From assembly GCA_039090855.1 (NCBI GenBank), contig CM076997.1, positions 165,942,709 to 166,006,708 of the forward strand: 64,000 nucleotides of DNA, given 5' to 3'. The translations under genes were made by a program, and so were the position numbers. A model generated the notes under the pieces. That model saw nothing but the letters and a program-made list of their open reading frames with translations, had not been told where the DNA came from and ran no database searches. The DNA is from Macrothele yani. Taxonomy: Eukaryota > Arthropoda > Arachnida > Araneae > Macrothelidae. This document shows, one piece after another, positions 1-12,002 of this stretch (position 1 is its first letter; the number at the start of each line of letters is the position of its first letter).

Positions 1-425
1 GAAGCTGAACAGTTTGCATGAAATTACGCTGTTATAAAATTAAAGCAAGGGATTTATTGCTCTAAAACGGAAACTGGGTCGCTTAATTTCCCACAAAAAA
101 TAATTGCAAGGACAGCTAGAGATGTAGGTTGCAGGAAAGGCTTGATGAACGAATATCACGTATTCTGTTGTTATACCAGAAGAAATTCAGCGCTTTTGGA
201 AAAAAAGAAAGGAATATGGGTGATACGATAAGAAAGAGGCACGCTTTAAGGCAGAACTTCTGAAAATACTCATAATCTTCCTACGTACTTAATGAACAAA
301 TCAGAAAATCTTCACTACTCTGGAATGTCAATTTGTTATAGATAATATTCTAAACCAAATACAAAAGCCTGCATGACGTCAAGTTCATTCAGAGAAATGT
401 TAATATATACACGGTCGAGTCACAT
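1..425. other. Unassigned AT-rich stretch
   Basis: I see no gene or clear repeat here. A TGACGTCA palindrome lies at 374-381. One plus-strand frame around 40-210 reads a little like a helix-turn-helix of a transposase, but it is too short and broken to assign. Confidence 0.4.
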
Positions 426-700
426 TATTGTGACCACCAGCTAATATCCAGAAATATTGCCGTGTGCATCGCAGGCAGCAGTTAGACGTGCTGGAAGTGA
501 CTCAATAAGGCAATGTTCTTTACAGCCCTCGCGGGCTGCTACTGCGACGGAACTCATGCAACATTCAATGGCGGATGTGCTCCTTGTCCACTTCCATGTT
601 GGCTGGTACTTACACTCTTCGCCTTCTGTTGGGTAACTTCCCCTGACTGAAATAACCTACCTGCTAATGCCATGCCGGTGTGCTGCGCCAGTGTTCAATG
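426..700 (-). pseudogene. Tc1-like transposase C-terminal relic
   Basis: On the minus strand, the stretch from about 520 down to 430 reads LIESLPARLTAACDAHGNIS and ends in Tyr-stop. This matches the usual C-terminus of Tc1-family transposases, where a 'small hydrophobic-Pro-Arg-Arg' helix is followed by an Ala/Gly-rich tail ending in Tyr. No catalytic motif is left, and the rest of the element is not recognisable. It is a short fossil, distinct from the Tc1 copy that begins at 806. Confidence 0.45.
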
Positions 701-805
701 TTTGCCGTGGCCCGAAATTCGACTTCGGATACTTCGCCATCGGACACTGCTTTCTTTCCAACCCAATACAAGAGAAAGTCAAATCTCGCTTGAGTTTGGA
801 AGATA

Positions 806-2024
806 CACTATCTACCAACAAGTAATTGGACACCCCTGCAATCGACGATATCTGCGGTCCTGATATACGTCACGGCCGCCACCGTTAAATATCGTGTGGG
901 AAACAACAACGCAACCAGTCCCATGCAAGATGCCACGCAGTTCGGAGCTCTCTGATTTCGAGAAAGGTGTAATCGTCGGGTATCACAGAAATGGCCGATC
1001 CATACGTGACATATCCAGCGAGTTGAAGTACCCAAAATCGACAGTGGCCTATGTGATTGGCAACTGGAAGATGAGAGGTGACTGCCGGAATGTGCCCCTA
1101 CCCAGCAGACCCACAAAACTGTGAGTTAGAGACCGACGGGTACTAGCCAGGGAAATTCGGAAGAACCGCACCAAATCGATGGGCCACATCCGCGAGGAGT
1201 TTCAACGGGCATCCGGGAATGTTCTTTCGATTAATACCATCAGTAAGTAAGCCCATCTGCTCGGTTATTATGGACGTGCTGCCGCCCACAAGCCTTTGAT
1301 CACCAAGTCCAATAGCGCTGTTCGGCTAACGTGGTGCAAAGAACGTCGACAGTGGACCGTTGAACAGTGGAAACAGGTTATCTAGAGCGACGAATCAAGG
1401 TTCACCCTCAACCGTTCGGATGGCAGGATCTGAGTTTGGCGTCTGCCTGGGGAACACCTCTTGTCGGAATGTATTGTGCCAACTGTGAAGTTTGGCGGCG
1501 GTGGAATTATGCTATGGGGGTGTTTCTTCTGGTAAGACACGGGACCCTTGGTCGCAATTCCTGGTAGACTCAACGGCGAGACCTACTGCACCATTTTGGA
1601 TGGCCATGCGCTTCCTACGTTGTGGCAGTTTTACGGGGTGGACCCATGTTACTTTCAGGATGAAAATGCCGCCTGTCATGTTGCGAGGTCCACCATGGCT
1701 TGGTATGGTGACAATGGGGTTAATCGAATGGACTGGCCTACGCAGAGCCCGCACCTTAACCCTATCAAGCACTTCTGGGACGAGTTGGAGCGTCGACTTA
1801 AGGAGTGTCCCCATCGTCCGAAATCGGTGATGGACCTGACCTGTCTACTCCAAGCCGAGTGGAAGAAAATACTGCTAGCCATCGTACAACGCCAGGTTGA
1901 GAGTATGCACCTTACGGTCGCAGCTGTAATCGCCGCTCGTGGAGGCTCCACCAACTATTTGAGGTGAATAAACTTTGTTTTCCTTTGCTATTACAGGTAT
2001 CCAATTACTTGTTGGTAGATAGAG
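806..2024 (+). mobile_element. Tc1-like DNA transposon, complete ends
   Basis: Inverted termini read CACTATCTACCAACAAGTAA at 806 and its near-complement ending at 2024, each next to a TA dinucleotide (804-805 and 2025-2026), the target duplication of Tc1/mariner elements. The total length of 1,219 bp is normal for a one-gene Tc1 element. The single transposase gene on the plus strand is broken, so this copy can only have moved with enzyme supplied from elsewhere. Confidence 0.88.
930..1970 (+). pseudogene. Tc1-like transposase, frameshifted
   Basis: The protein would bind the element's termini and cut and rejoin DNA with a DDE-type catalytic domain. The first 65 residues after the ATG at 930 carry the N-terminal helix-turn-helix (FEKGVIVGYHRNGRSIRDIS). 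After a stop near 1124, the frame continues to a second stop near 1383, just before SDESRF, which holds the first catalytic Asp. A later frame (1548-1967) holds QDENAACHVA, with the second Asp in a disturbed QDN-type motif, and NPIKHFWDELERR, where the usual NPIEH Glu is Lys. It ends GGSTNYLR-stop next to the right terminus. At least two stops, a frameshift near 1530-1550 and the lost acidic residue show that it is inactive. Confidence 0.85.
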
Positions 2025-2026
2025 TA

Positions 2027-3830
2027 TATCTGCCCTGACGTTTTAAAATATATCTATGTTTTTGTCTCTCGTAGAATGTCGCATTATATTATAATTAAAT
2101 CACCAGATGCGAAAACATTTGCAAACTAAAAAAAAAAAAAAAAAGCATTAGTTTTTTATATAGCGAAATTGGTAAATAAAATGCTTACTCCGCTATTATA
2201 TACGTTACGTATCCATCCATATTACCTTGGTAAGATACGTGAAGCGTAATGCTAGAATTAGATAGAGAATTTATCTGTACATTTTACGCTTATATTCGGC
2301 TGCATCGAATATCCGATTATTCGCTTCTAAGTTTAGTCACCTTTTCAGTGACTAAACTTGGAAGCGAATAATCGGATATTGCTTTTGTTGACCTACATTT
2401 AGCATAGCACATAGACTGTACCAATAAGTTTATTCTGTAGTTGAATCTTCAATTTTATATTCCAGAATAGTGAGTCTTTATGGTTCCATGCTGCCGTTCC
2501 CCAAGACATAATTCATGGCTCCATCAATCCTCCAATTGTTCAAGAACATCTAGCTAAAATACAGCACTATGCCATAACATCCGGGCCTGCAAGTCTACGA
2601 ATAACGTATTTACAGAAAACTTTATTACAGTCAATTCCAATTAATTTGGACAGCACTTTGGCTCAATTAAGTGGCTGCGCATCTTATACGAAACTTCACC
2701 ACAAAGACCTCATTTATGATATTCTTTAAGAACTTTTCCAAATAAACGGTAGCTCCGAGTAACCGATGGCTCAGTTAACCCGAATCTTTTGTAATATGTA
2801 CTGAAACCTTTGGCCCTTATGGTATCCTCTACTGTTTGTGAATTACTCTCCACTGTTTTTTTGTAAATGTTCGCCAATATGTTCTACAGTTCGGCAGTCA
2901 AGACTGCGACCAGTTAAGCTTTGTTTGTTTTGCAGTATCTTGCTTCATGCAGTAGACGGGATGTAGCAATTCCGAAGAATATGTTTTAGAGACGTAGCAG
3001 CAGCACGAAAGATTTATTATGCATGCGTTCCATGAAATGAAATTGTGAGAAAACGACTTAGAAAGTGCTGAATATATGTAAATACTCTGGTGTGAATTCA
3101 CCATTTCATCATTTGTCTTCTAATCCTCGCCTCCAAAGAGGGAAATCCCTGTAGTTTACACACATGACTTGGCATAGATCGCTTTTCTACACGAGGGCAA
3201 CACCACGTTTTGTAGAGTACGATATAGTGCGAGATTCTGGGCCAACCTTCTTCTTTTCAGTTAAATGGATTTGTGGGGTTTTCATTTCTGCCGTCGTTTC
3301 TGCAATAGATACTGTTCCTAGCTTTAAATAATTTTGTTCCCCTGAAAAGAGCTAAGAGTGCCCAACCTTTGCTAAATATTTAAAAGTCATTGTCTCGAAC
3401 AAAGTAAATTAAGGTAAATACCATACAGGAGCATATGAACTCGTTCAATTCTAAAGATTGTATTTGTGGCACATCGCTTAAAAATGTCTGCTGTTCAGGG
3501 GTCGTACAGTCGGATCTATTTGAGCAACTGCGAGCATATATGACTTGCCAATTTGAGTTTTAAATGAACTCGCAATACAACTGTCTCAAAATATCGATCT
3601 ATGTTTTGTTATGTTTTTTCTGTCGGGGTATTTCTCCATCCATCGAAGATTCATCACTGCTGTTTTAACTTCCGTTATGGAAGTAAACATTCTTAATGGA
3701 AAAAATGTTTTTAGGTAGACAGATCCAACGATTATAGCGCGACATGCCGATAATGCGGAACTAATAATCTCGAATTTCATTTACCGGTTATCTGACTACA
3801 TGCTCAATAAGCGGCTTAAACAGGTACAGT
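2027..3830. other. Unassigned intergenic DNA with one strong hairpin
   Basis: I see no convincing coding region. The stretch holds a poly-A run near 2128 and the 33-bp hairpin listed separately. Confidence 0.5.
2308..2380. repeat. 33-bp inverted repeat (hairpin)
   Basis: The left arm (2308-2340, starting AATATCCGATTATTCGCTTC) pairs with the right arm (2348-2380) with a single mismatch across a 7-base spacer. So good a match over 33 bp suggests a recent foldback or a very short MITE rather than chance. No flanking duplication is evident. Confidence 0.8.
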
Positions 3831-3930
3831 TTATTTTTTGTTTTGGTGTGTAAACACCACTGTGAGCATCTCTCATGAATATAAGGAGTCTCTCGATTCT
3901 AATTCAAGGGTAGTGGCTTCACCGAAGGGA

Positions 3931-4056
3931 CCGAGTCGGGGCTACACATCCCATGCCTTACTCTTTCCTTTCTTAGACGAATGGTCCGCAGCTACCGGGT
4001 CGGGGCTACACATCCCGCGCCTCACTCTGGGCTTTCTTAGACGAATAGTCCGCTGC
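3931..4056. repeat. Two tandem copies of a ~64-bp GC-richer unit
   Basis: The string GTCGGGGCTACACATCCC occurs at 3935 and again at 3999. Each copy is followed by a C/T-rich stretch and then TTTCTTAGACGAAT. It resembles a fragment of a tRNA-derived or other dispersed repeat that was locally duplicated. The region around it up to 4960 shows nothing else I can name. Confidence 0.7.
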
Positions 4057-4959
4057 TTGCAGCTCAAGCAACTCGTCCGCCAGGGCAGCTTGCAGAAGAT
4101 TATGATATATGGAGACAGTGCAAATAACTACTTAATATTAGCGGATTGCATATTTGCTCTCCAGTCATAATATACAGGCCAAACGGCGCTATTTTGAAAG
4201 TCTAATTTGAGTAATGATAGTATGATGCAAAAATAATACACATCAACATAACACTCCTCTATTCGCGTCATAAACTTTTGCGGCAGACTCTGACAAACTG
4301 ATTGAATACTGCGTACCACTTCTCCTACGTGACGTGATGGAATATTTGTTCAGAAACTCTCGAACCTTGACAGGGACTGCGTCTTGTGTATGTTGGCGGC
4401 AGTACTGTCAAAATAAGGGAAACCGGAATTTGCTTATCAAATGCACTTCGTTCTGGGAATAACCGTCCCAACGTTTGCGAATAGTAAAGTACCAGATTGA
4501 GCAAAGGCGACTGGAAAATAACAGTCAGAGATATCGCAAAACTGTTTCAAATTGTACGTCATGTGGTGCAGTGAAATTTAAAGGTTTCGGTTGGTGGAAA
4601 GCTGGAATTAGTTTGTGATTTTCTCAAAAGAGACATGGGCACATAACCCATCGCAACTCATTTAACGACATGCGTCCAAGAGAGAATTGTTTGATTCTCC
4701 GTTGATGAACTTCATTCGAGTAGAACGTTGTTTCCAATTTCCATCCCGAAACTAAAACAAACAAGATGCAGAATGTTAATATTCCAATGCCTCCAAGCAC
4801 CATTGGCCAGTACTATCTGCCAACAACGGTAGAGGAACACTGCGCTGAGAATACGTTTTGGTGGCTTTTTACCAAAACGTGATACTACCAAAGCCAGTAG
4901 CTGTACTTATTGATTATTCAAACATCGTAACAACACCAACGTAAAGACAGCCACTTCGA

Positions 4960-5690
4960 ACTTTATTACATCAGGAATGACTTGGCTGTCACGATGGTGC
5001 AGATGTCTAACCACATCTGTACCATGTAATAAGTGTGGGACCTACACTTATTTTATCAGGAATCACTAGGCTGTCACGATGGTGCAGATGTCTAACCACA
5101 TCTGTACCATGTAATAAGTGTGTGACCTACACTTATTACATCAGGAATCACTAGGGCTGTCACGGTGGTGCAGATGTCTAACCACATCTGTACCATGTAA
5201 TAAGTGTGTGACCTACACTTATTACATCAGGAATCACTAAGCTGCAACGATGGTTCAGATGTCTAACCACATCTGTACCATGTAATAATTGTGTGACCTA
5301 CACTTATTACATCAGGAATCACTAGGGCTGTCACGATGGTGCAGATGTCTAACCACATCTGTACCATGTAATAAGTGTGTGACCTACACTTATTACATCA
5401 GGAATCATTAAGCTGCCACGATGGTTCAGATGTCTAACCACATCTGTACCATGTAATAAGTGTGTGACCTACACTTATTACATCAGGAATCACTAGGGCT
5501 GTCACGATGGTGCAGATGTCTAACCACATCTGTACCATGTAATAAGTGTGTGACCTACACTTATTACATCAGGAATCACTAGGCTGTCACGATGGTGCAG
5601 ATGTCTAACCACATCTGTACCATGTAATAAGTGTGTGACCTACACTTATTACATCAGGAATGACTAGGCTGCCATGATGGTGCAGATGTT
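4960..5690. repeat. Satellite, ~86-bp unit, about 8 copies
   Basis: The unit begins ACTTATTACATCAGGAATCA and recurs every 85-87 bp (for example at 5131, 5217 and 5302). It is built from two nested inverted pairs: ACTTATTACAT with ATGTAATAAGT, and CAGATGT with ACATCTG around TCTAACC. Each unit could therefore fold into a long hairpin. Copies differ by few bases (CACGATGGTGC versus AACGATGGTTC), which points to recent amplification. Confidence 0.92.
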
Positions 5691-5695
5691 TAACC

Positions 5696-5860
5696 GCTGT
5701 TTGTTGTCAATTCGTCCTAGATGCGGCCGAGTTCGAATCCCGGTGAGACATGGATGTTATATCTTTCTCCCTTCCCTGAAATCTGTCACCCTAAATTAGA
5801 GACGGGGACGGCTGCTTTTTGCTCACGCTGGTTATTAAACCCCTTAACAAACAAAACGGG
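5696..5860 (+). mobile_element. tRNA-derived SINE (family A), partial
   Basis: Box B (GAGTTCGAATCCCGGTGAG) is followed by the family body with CCTTCCCTGAAATC, CCTAAATTAGAGACGGG and GCTCACGCTGGTTATTAAAC. The left, box A part is degraded. It abuts the satellite directly. The same family occurs at seven other places in this window. Confidence 0.8.
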
Positions 5861-6159
5861 GTAGATGATACCAATTATTCAGTTGTAATGAGCTCGTCTT
5901 TTGAGTTCTTTCCGACAGCAAATACAATTTTTGAAATTTTTTCAAAGTCAATGGAATCGTTTAGAAAAAAATATGAACCAGATTTCTACAATCGATAGAA
6001 CGTCCAGCATTAGAAACAGCTACTTACTCTGGGTAAAAAATGTTTTGCGAAAATCAACAAATAGACCACAAAAATATTCTCATTGCAGAAAGAAGGTATC
6101 AGAGGCAAAGGGCATTCCAAATCAAACAGTTAAAAGAGGAAATATAAAAGATAACATGA

Positions 6160-7520
6160 TTTAACTTTTTCACCTTCCAGCGAAAGACATTTGCATAACG
6201 GAAAAGTTGAAAATATGCGTAAAAAATATTCTTAATGGCAAAAGCTATGTGAAGCGAAAAAAACTTTTTAATTACATCTGCGGGAAGCAGAAATAGCGAG
6301 AAAAAGGTTTTGATCTTTACGCCCCCTAGCACGAACGATGGACATTATTTAAAAAGCGAATAGCATACAGTAAAAGCAGAAATTTCTCAATAGGATTTTT
6401 GGAAGACCAGATACAGCTCCAAATGTCGATGAAGAAACACCTTCTAACGGCAGAAGTTTGAACTACGAAACTCGTGAAATACAAACCTAAAGTGTTACCC
6501 AAGGTATATTGCATCCGATGTTAAAATACTTTTTTTAAATTGCACATTTAGAAGCATAGATATTGACAAAAACATATTAAATATTTGCTCCACTTATCGG
6601 TGAAGTTGTACACCGCTTTGGGAAGAAAATTCGCGCAACAAAGTTTTAACGATTAGTTGTATCTGACCGAAAAAGAGTTTTTTAGTTGCGTTTTCAGTCC
6701 CGCATATATCGCTGTAAACAGATACATGGACTCACGCCCTCTAGTGGAAACCTTGCGCGTTAAGAAACATCAAAAATTATATGAGAAATATTATTGTTTT
6801 ATTGGGGAGCGGAAACGTTTTCCAATAAAGAAATAATATAATTTTTCAAATCAGAGTGTTAGAAGTAGAGATACGGACAAAAATACGATATATGTACAGC
6901 TACGCCACCTGGCGGGAAACGTATGCACTGTTTTTTTAAGCAGGAGGTATTTTGTAAAGGTTTTCCGAGATGAGCTGTATAGGTGCTCGAATTTTTTTAT
7001 CGAGTTTTCAGGATATCAGCTTTTGCTGCAAACACATCAGAAGTAGAAATAAAACCTTACGCCCCTGGTGGCCAAACCGTTCTTTTCCAAATATTTGAAA
7101 TTATATACAAAAAAATTTTCATTAGGATATGTATCCATTGCAGGAATAAGTTTTCAAATTGGACCTTTAGAAGCCGAGATATCGTAGAAAACGAAACTTA
7201 ACCTTTCACTCTAGCGAAAAATATCTGCATTGCTTGAAAAAGGGACTGTATCTAAAACAGTCTTTAATATAAATGACATCGAAAGAAAAAAATCAGTCGT
7301 ATATTTAGAATCAAATATATGGAATAAAATGCATTTTCAATTCGATATCACCTGGATTTACGTCCTCTAGCGGCCACGGTGTGCATCAGAAAAAAAAACA
7401 GGAGTGCAAGAATAATCATTCTCTCATTTTAAGCTTCCTAATCCAAAAATAGTTTTTAAAATCGGACTAATAGTTGCAGATATGTGGTGTCCATAGGCAG
7501 ACAAACGGACGTGCTAAATT
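6160..7520. repeat. Old, strongly diverged tandem repeat tract, ~155-bp units
   Basis: A recognisable phrase of the form CGCC-CTCTAGTGG-AAA(A/C)C recurs near 6172, 6321, 6735, 6905, 7060, 7205 and 7367. Each time it follows a phrase like TTAGAAGCAGAGATAT-GACAAAAA. The spacing is mostly 150-170 bp. Divergence is high, so this is a decayed satellite or an array of old elements. Short open frames inside it are not genes. Confidence 0.55.
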
Positions 7521-7673
7521 GTGCCTCGAAAATGCTTTTTCAATTTATTTACGTTATAGATTTGTTTTTTTCAGACTACCACACGTTTAAAAACTAAATC
7601 TTACATAAACGATGAGTCAACCTAGCAGATTGTGCATACCTGGTTGTTGGTATAAAGATTTTTTTTGAAATTA

Positions 7674-8965
7674 TGAGGGTAAATCAAAAAGTAAGGTCAA
7701 TGTTTCCGTATATTAAAGAAACTAAGAAGCATGCAGATAACAATTACCTTATTTCTCAATATACTCCCCTGTCGTTCAATGCACATTTTATATCTGTCTA
7801 CAAGCATCGCGACTCCAGCAGAAAATAATGTTTTGGGTTGTTCCTGCAGCCACGAATGCACCGCTTCCTGTACCTGGACATCACTTTTGAAACAGCGCCC
7901 TTCAGGGGCCCGAAAACATGAAAATCACACTGTGCCAGAACGGGGATGCAAGCTGAATGTGGTAACACCTCAAAATTCAACTCGGTAATAGTCTACTGAG
8001 TTGCAATGTCATATGTGGACGAACGTTATCGTGCAGCAACAGCACTTTTTGAATAACCTTCCTAGTCGTTTTGTGCGATTTTCTGGTTTCAATTTGTTTT
8101 TAAGCAAGTCACAATATGTCCAACTGTTAATTTAGTCACCCCGTGCTTGATAGTGTTCAAAGATGGGTCCTTTCATGTCAGAAAAAGACAGCCAGCATTA
8201 ATTTTCGGGCCGAAGGGACAACTTTGAACTTCTTTTTGCATGGGGAGCTGGGATGTTTTCAATTTATGCTCTGCCATTTGCTCTCGGGGTCGTAATGATG
8301 GACCCATGTTGCGTCCTCAGATACAATCCTCTCTAGAATACTGGGATCAGACTTATACCGCTACAAAACAATTCTGCCAATCCCCATGTGCTGCTGGTTA
8401 TGCGCATCAGACAACTGCCGTGGCATCCATCTTGCAGACATTATATGATATCCGAAGTCGTCATGTTCTATTGAAAATTCAGAACCATAGCTAATGCTTA
8501 AAGTTTGGGCGATCTCAGACAGAGAAACACGGTGGTCTTTTTTAATGAGCGCATCGATGCGACCCAGATGTCCCTTTGCACGAGAGGTCGAGGGACGGCC
8601 CAAGCGATCTTCATCAAACACATTCGTTCTACCGGCTTGGGAAGTTTTTATCCACTTGTACAAACGGCTCTGGCCCATATACCTGTCCTCTTTATACTGC
8701 ACAAGCATCCTACGATGAATTTCAGATGGTTGCACACCCTAAGCTCATACATATTTCACTACATTTCGCTGCTGGACGATGGAACATTCCGACAAACGAG
8801 CGGCCGTGCTTATGCTCTTATAACTTCTGGATAACTGTAGTTAGAAGAGCGATTGGATCCGCCACGTGTAAATGTCACGTGCCTTCCCTTCCCAAATAGC
8901 AATCTGCCGCAGCTCTCCTTTCCAACGTAACGACAGCATTGACTTTACTTTTTGATTCTCCCTCC
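7674..8965 (-). mobile_element. mariner-like element, complete ends
   Basis: Inverted termini: TGAGGGTAAATCAAAAAGTA at 7674, and GGAGGGAGAATCAAAAAGTA read inward on the minus strand from 8965. TA dinucleotides lie at 7672-7673 and 8966-8967. The length of 1,292 bp is typical of mariner. The transposase lies on the minus strand and is badly broken. Confidence 0.88.
7760..8760 (-). pseudogene. mariner (DD34D) transposase, multiply broken
   Basis: Read from 8735 downward, an open stretch of 124 residues holds the mariner DNA-binding region: the first helix-turn-helix lacks its N-terminus, then GRPSTSR links to a second one (RIDALIKKDHRVSLSEIAQT). Further down, DATWVHHYDPESKWQ carries the first catalytic Asp (usually DETWVHHYDPESK), LLHDNVRPH the second, and CDFHVFGP the third. 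Several stops and frameshifts separate these motifs. Mariner transposases are normally about 345 residues; the spacing here fits that length once breaks are ignored. Confidence 0.85.
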
Positions 8966-10850
8966 TATATGAGAAACGTTAACAAGGAAACATAATAGCA
9001 ATGACAGAAATGTACAGATCATTCAGTCATACGATTTTGTTGAATAGCTTCTTTTCTATGTATTACTAGCATTCTTTGTACTTTTAATATATCATGGTTT
9101 TAATGCACAAGAATTGGGTTTGCTGCTTTCAATACGCTATCCGGAGATATTTCTTATGTATTATTGACTACTTCGTACCAGAAACCCACCTTACCTTGCA
9201 GATAAAATTGCATGACGTTCAGTACATGGTTTATTTTCTGAGCACAATATAGATTAAATTTTAATTTGTTTTAAATACCATGGTTATTTCATTGCAAAAA
9301 GTACCGTTTTCATCACCAAATTTCTCTGCTCCGTACGGCGTAGAAATACGTCTGTGCAAATATTGCATCGTACCATGAATTATATGAATAGCCTACACGC
9401 AATCCTAATACATAGTATACCTCCCAAAATGCTTTAACAGATTCTCCCCGTTAACACTACTTCAATTAATAATGTAAATTCGAAACGGAAGTTTAGAAAA
9501 TGAATTATTCGTCTCTTAAACATATTGAAATTACTGATCAGTGATAAGACGTGATTCAAAAATTACTTTGAATTTTATATTTTTCCGTTCTACATGTTTT
9601 AAATCCGCACAACACTTTCAAAAATGGTAATCATTACTATTTCTTGCAAGTAGCTAATTAATTCTTCACATCAACAGATTCTTATAGAAGTAATACATGA
9701 AAAAAGGTTAGTGTTTTCTTTCAGCTCAGTTCCGTAGGAATGCATTATTTAATAAAGCCTCTTTTCGTAGGTTTTTCCAAAGTTTCGCTAATCATTTATA
9801 AGTGGAAAAGCTTATGAAAGCACAACAATTTCACTCAACTTTCTAAATGTAAGAAATTCACGTTTGACGGAATAAAAGTACGTTATTATTCCCATGGTAT
9901 TTAGTTTTGCACGGTATCAAATTCATGTTCCGCGCAATTAATTACTTGTTTGCTGTCAACGTCTTTTCAGGGAATGTGCTTTTCTTCTTACGAATTTCTA
10001 TGGTTTGAGATTTTTTTCGGAACAGAGAACATTATTATAAATTGTTTTTTTCGTAATTCTGTTTATCATGATGAATCTTTTTTCCAACTCGGCATCTCCG
10101 GTATTTAGCTGCATAAAAGAGCGCAACACCCGATTTAGTTTCTCAGAATGATGTAGCAACAACTATAAATAAACAGCAATATCACATCTTCTGCAGTACT
10201 TTTTCCTTCATAAAAAGTAAATCACAAAGCACAAGATTTGTGTCAAATTGCTGCAAATCCAATTTTTATATGTGCTATTTTCTCAAGCAGTCGCACCTTT
10301 GCACTTTTAATTTCACAGATGTCATTGAGAATATTATTGCATGCATTTTTAATACCACATTATTTCAAGTACATTATAACTGCTGATAGTAACACGAAAT
10401 GAAAGGTGTCTTGGTAATCAGCAAAAACCATACATATTTAGAATTCATATTCATTCGCCATCGGTTTCTATGTAAGCACTTTATATAAAAAAAAGTGTGA
10501 ATCACTTGATGTAGACAAAATTAGCAATCATTTTCGTGACTCATAGAATACAGTACAAAGAAAAATATGTTTTTTCATCTAATGGATAAGATTGGATGGA
10601 AATGTGCCTTTAAACATACTTCTGATGCCATCTAACATCAGAACTGTGCGTTACAAAGGTTTGAAAAAATATGCAAGATGTACCACGTGTAAATATAAGG
10701 TCTGATGTTAAAAAGGGTTTTCAAATACTTCTTTGTGAAGAGATATAAATAAAATATATACATAAATTTAAGTTTTATTTCGGGAAAGATGTTCACGTTG
10801 ATTTGCGCATGAAGTAACCATAATATATAATCTATATATACATATATACT
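8966..10850. other. Unassigned AT-rich intergenic DNA
   Basis: I see no coding signal, no repeat boundary and no RNA gene in this stretch. Confidence 0.5.
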
Positions 10851-10856
10851 CTATCT

Positions 10857-10937
10857 CCCTCTCTCTCTCTCTCTGATAAACTTTCGACATTAAAAGCATT
10901 GCCCTTTAGTGTTTTATTAATTATAAACTCAACTCTG

Positions 10938-10973
<36 letters not shown>
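10857..10973. repeat. Two CT microsatellites and a C-run
   Basis: CT dinucleotide runs lie at about 10857-10874 and 10946-10972, the second just after an eight- to nine-base C tract. Both are simple repeats. The minus-strand open frame across them only encodes Arg-Glu repeats and is not a gene. Confidence 0.9.
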
Positions 10974-10978
<5 letters not shown>

Positions 10979-11051
10979 TTTGTCTTTGTCCGTTCTGCAG
11001 TAGCAGAAATGTTCGTTTTTCTGTTGAGTGAAATGAAATATAAACACAAAG

Positions 11052-11262
11052 GCAGCCCTGGTGGCGCAGTGATCTGAACAACGGCTTCTGTTTACTCGTC
11101 AGAGATAGGACCAGGCTCGAATCCCCTGAGGTAGGAGTGTGTTTGTCTCATGTCACTGACTCTCTCCCTTCCTTGAAACCATTGGCTCTAAATTGGGGTT
11201 GGGGAACAGTTTATAGCCCACTGAGTTATTACGGTGGTCGTTAAATCCCCAGTCAAAAAAAA
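11052..11262 (+). mobile_element. tRNA-derived SINE (family A)
   Basis: Box A-like CCCTGGTGGCGCAGTGATCT and box B-like GGCTCGAATCCCCTGAGG lie about 50 bp apart, as in a tRNA promoter. The family body follows (CCTTCCTTGAAACC, CTCTAAATTGGGGTTGGGG) and ends in TTATTACGGTGGTCGTTAAA plus an A-rich tail. Such elements are transcribed by RNA polymerase III and moved by LINE enzymes. Confidence 0.82.
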
Positions 11263-11793
11263 CACACACACAAGGGGATGAAGGTTAATGCATATTATTT
11301 AACCCAGGACGTTTTGCAGAAGACCTCATTTTTCCACGTTCTCCCTCTGAGCTGCAATTTAGGATCCGGGGTTGGGCTAATTGATAAATTAACAGTGTGG
11401 ATTAAAACTGGAATAACAGAAAACTAAATTGTTCTACAATGCATCAACAAAGAGTGACAATTTTGAAGTTGATAGGGCAAAGCAAGAAGTAAGCAAAAGT
11501 AACATTTACTTTAGGCAGTAAATGTCAAGCAAGAGCTACGTTTAAGTAGGAATAAATAGACGTATATGCTCGGTTAGAGACCTTTTGGAAGCAACATGAT
11601 TTGCTAAAGCAATTTAGCATTATGTCTTAATATAATTGCGTCCAGGCTATCCTACCTGTTAAAAGGAAAAGCAAAATGGCTTAGCAGAACACCAATATAC
11701 CTCCACACAAATACAACTTCCATTCGGTAAACAAATCATCCGATCCCACTTGATGTGAAAACAGATAGTTTAAACCTAGTTTGCAAATTTATT
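11263..11793. other. Unassigned stretch between SINEs
   Basis: It starts with a short CA repeat (the tail of the upstream SINE). Nothing else is recognisable. Confidence 0.4.
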
Positions 11794-12000
11794 GGCCACC
11801 CTGGTGGCGCAGTGGTCTGAGCGCTGGCTTATGACCGTTCGTCCGTGAAGGGTCAGGATTCGAATCCCGGTGTGGCATGGATGTTGTGTTTGTCTTACGT
11901 CACTGGATCTCTCTCTTCCCTGGAATCAGTGACCCTAAATTAGGGACGGGCGACTGCTTATAGCCCATTGAGTTGCTCACGGTGGTCGTTAATCCTTCAA
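11794..12000 (+). mobile_element. tRNA-derived SINE (family A), nearly full length
   Basis: This is the best-preserved copy. It starts GGCCACCCTGGTGGCGCAGT, has the tRNA D-arm motif TGGTCTGAGCGCTGGC and box B GGATTCGAATCCCGGTG. The tail region reads GGGACGGGCGACTGCTTATA and TTGCTCACGGTGGTCGTTAA, then an A-rich end that runs straight into the next copy. Confidence 0.9.
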
Positions 12001-12002
12001 AA

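Noticed and set aside
4960..5690. CRISPR-like repeat-spacer structure
   Set aside because: The whole ~86-bp unit is repeated, including the supposed spacer, so it is a satellite.
9000..10800. Possible host exon
   Set aside because: No frame longer than chance, no splice-site pair with coding bias and no family resemblance.
10832..11047. Minus-strand open frame across the CT microsatellites
   Set aside because: It translates only simple Arg-Glu repeats from CT tracts.
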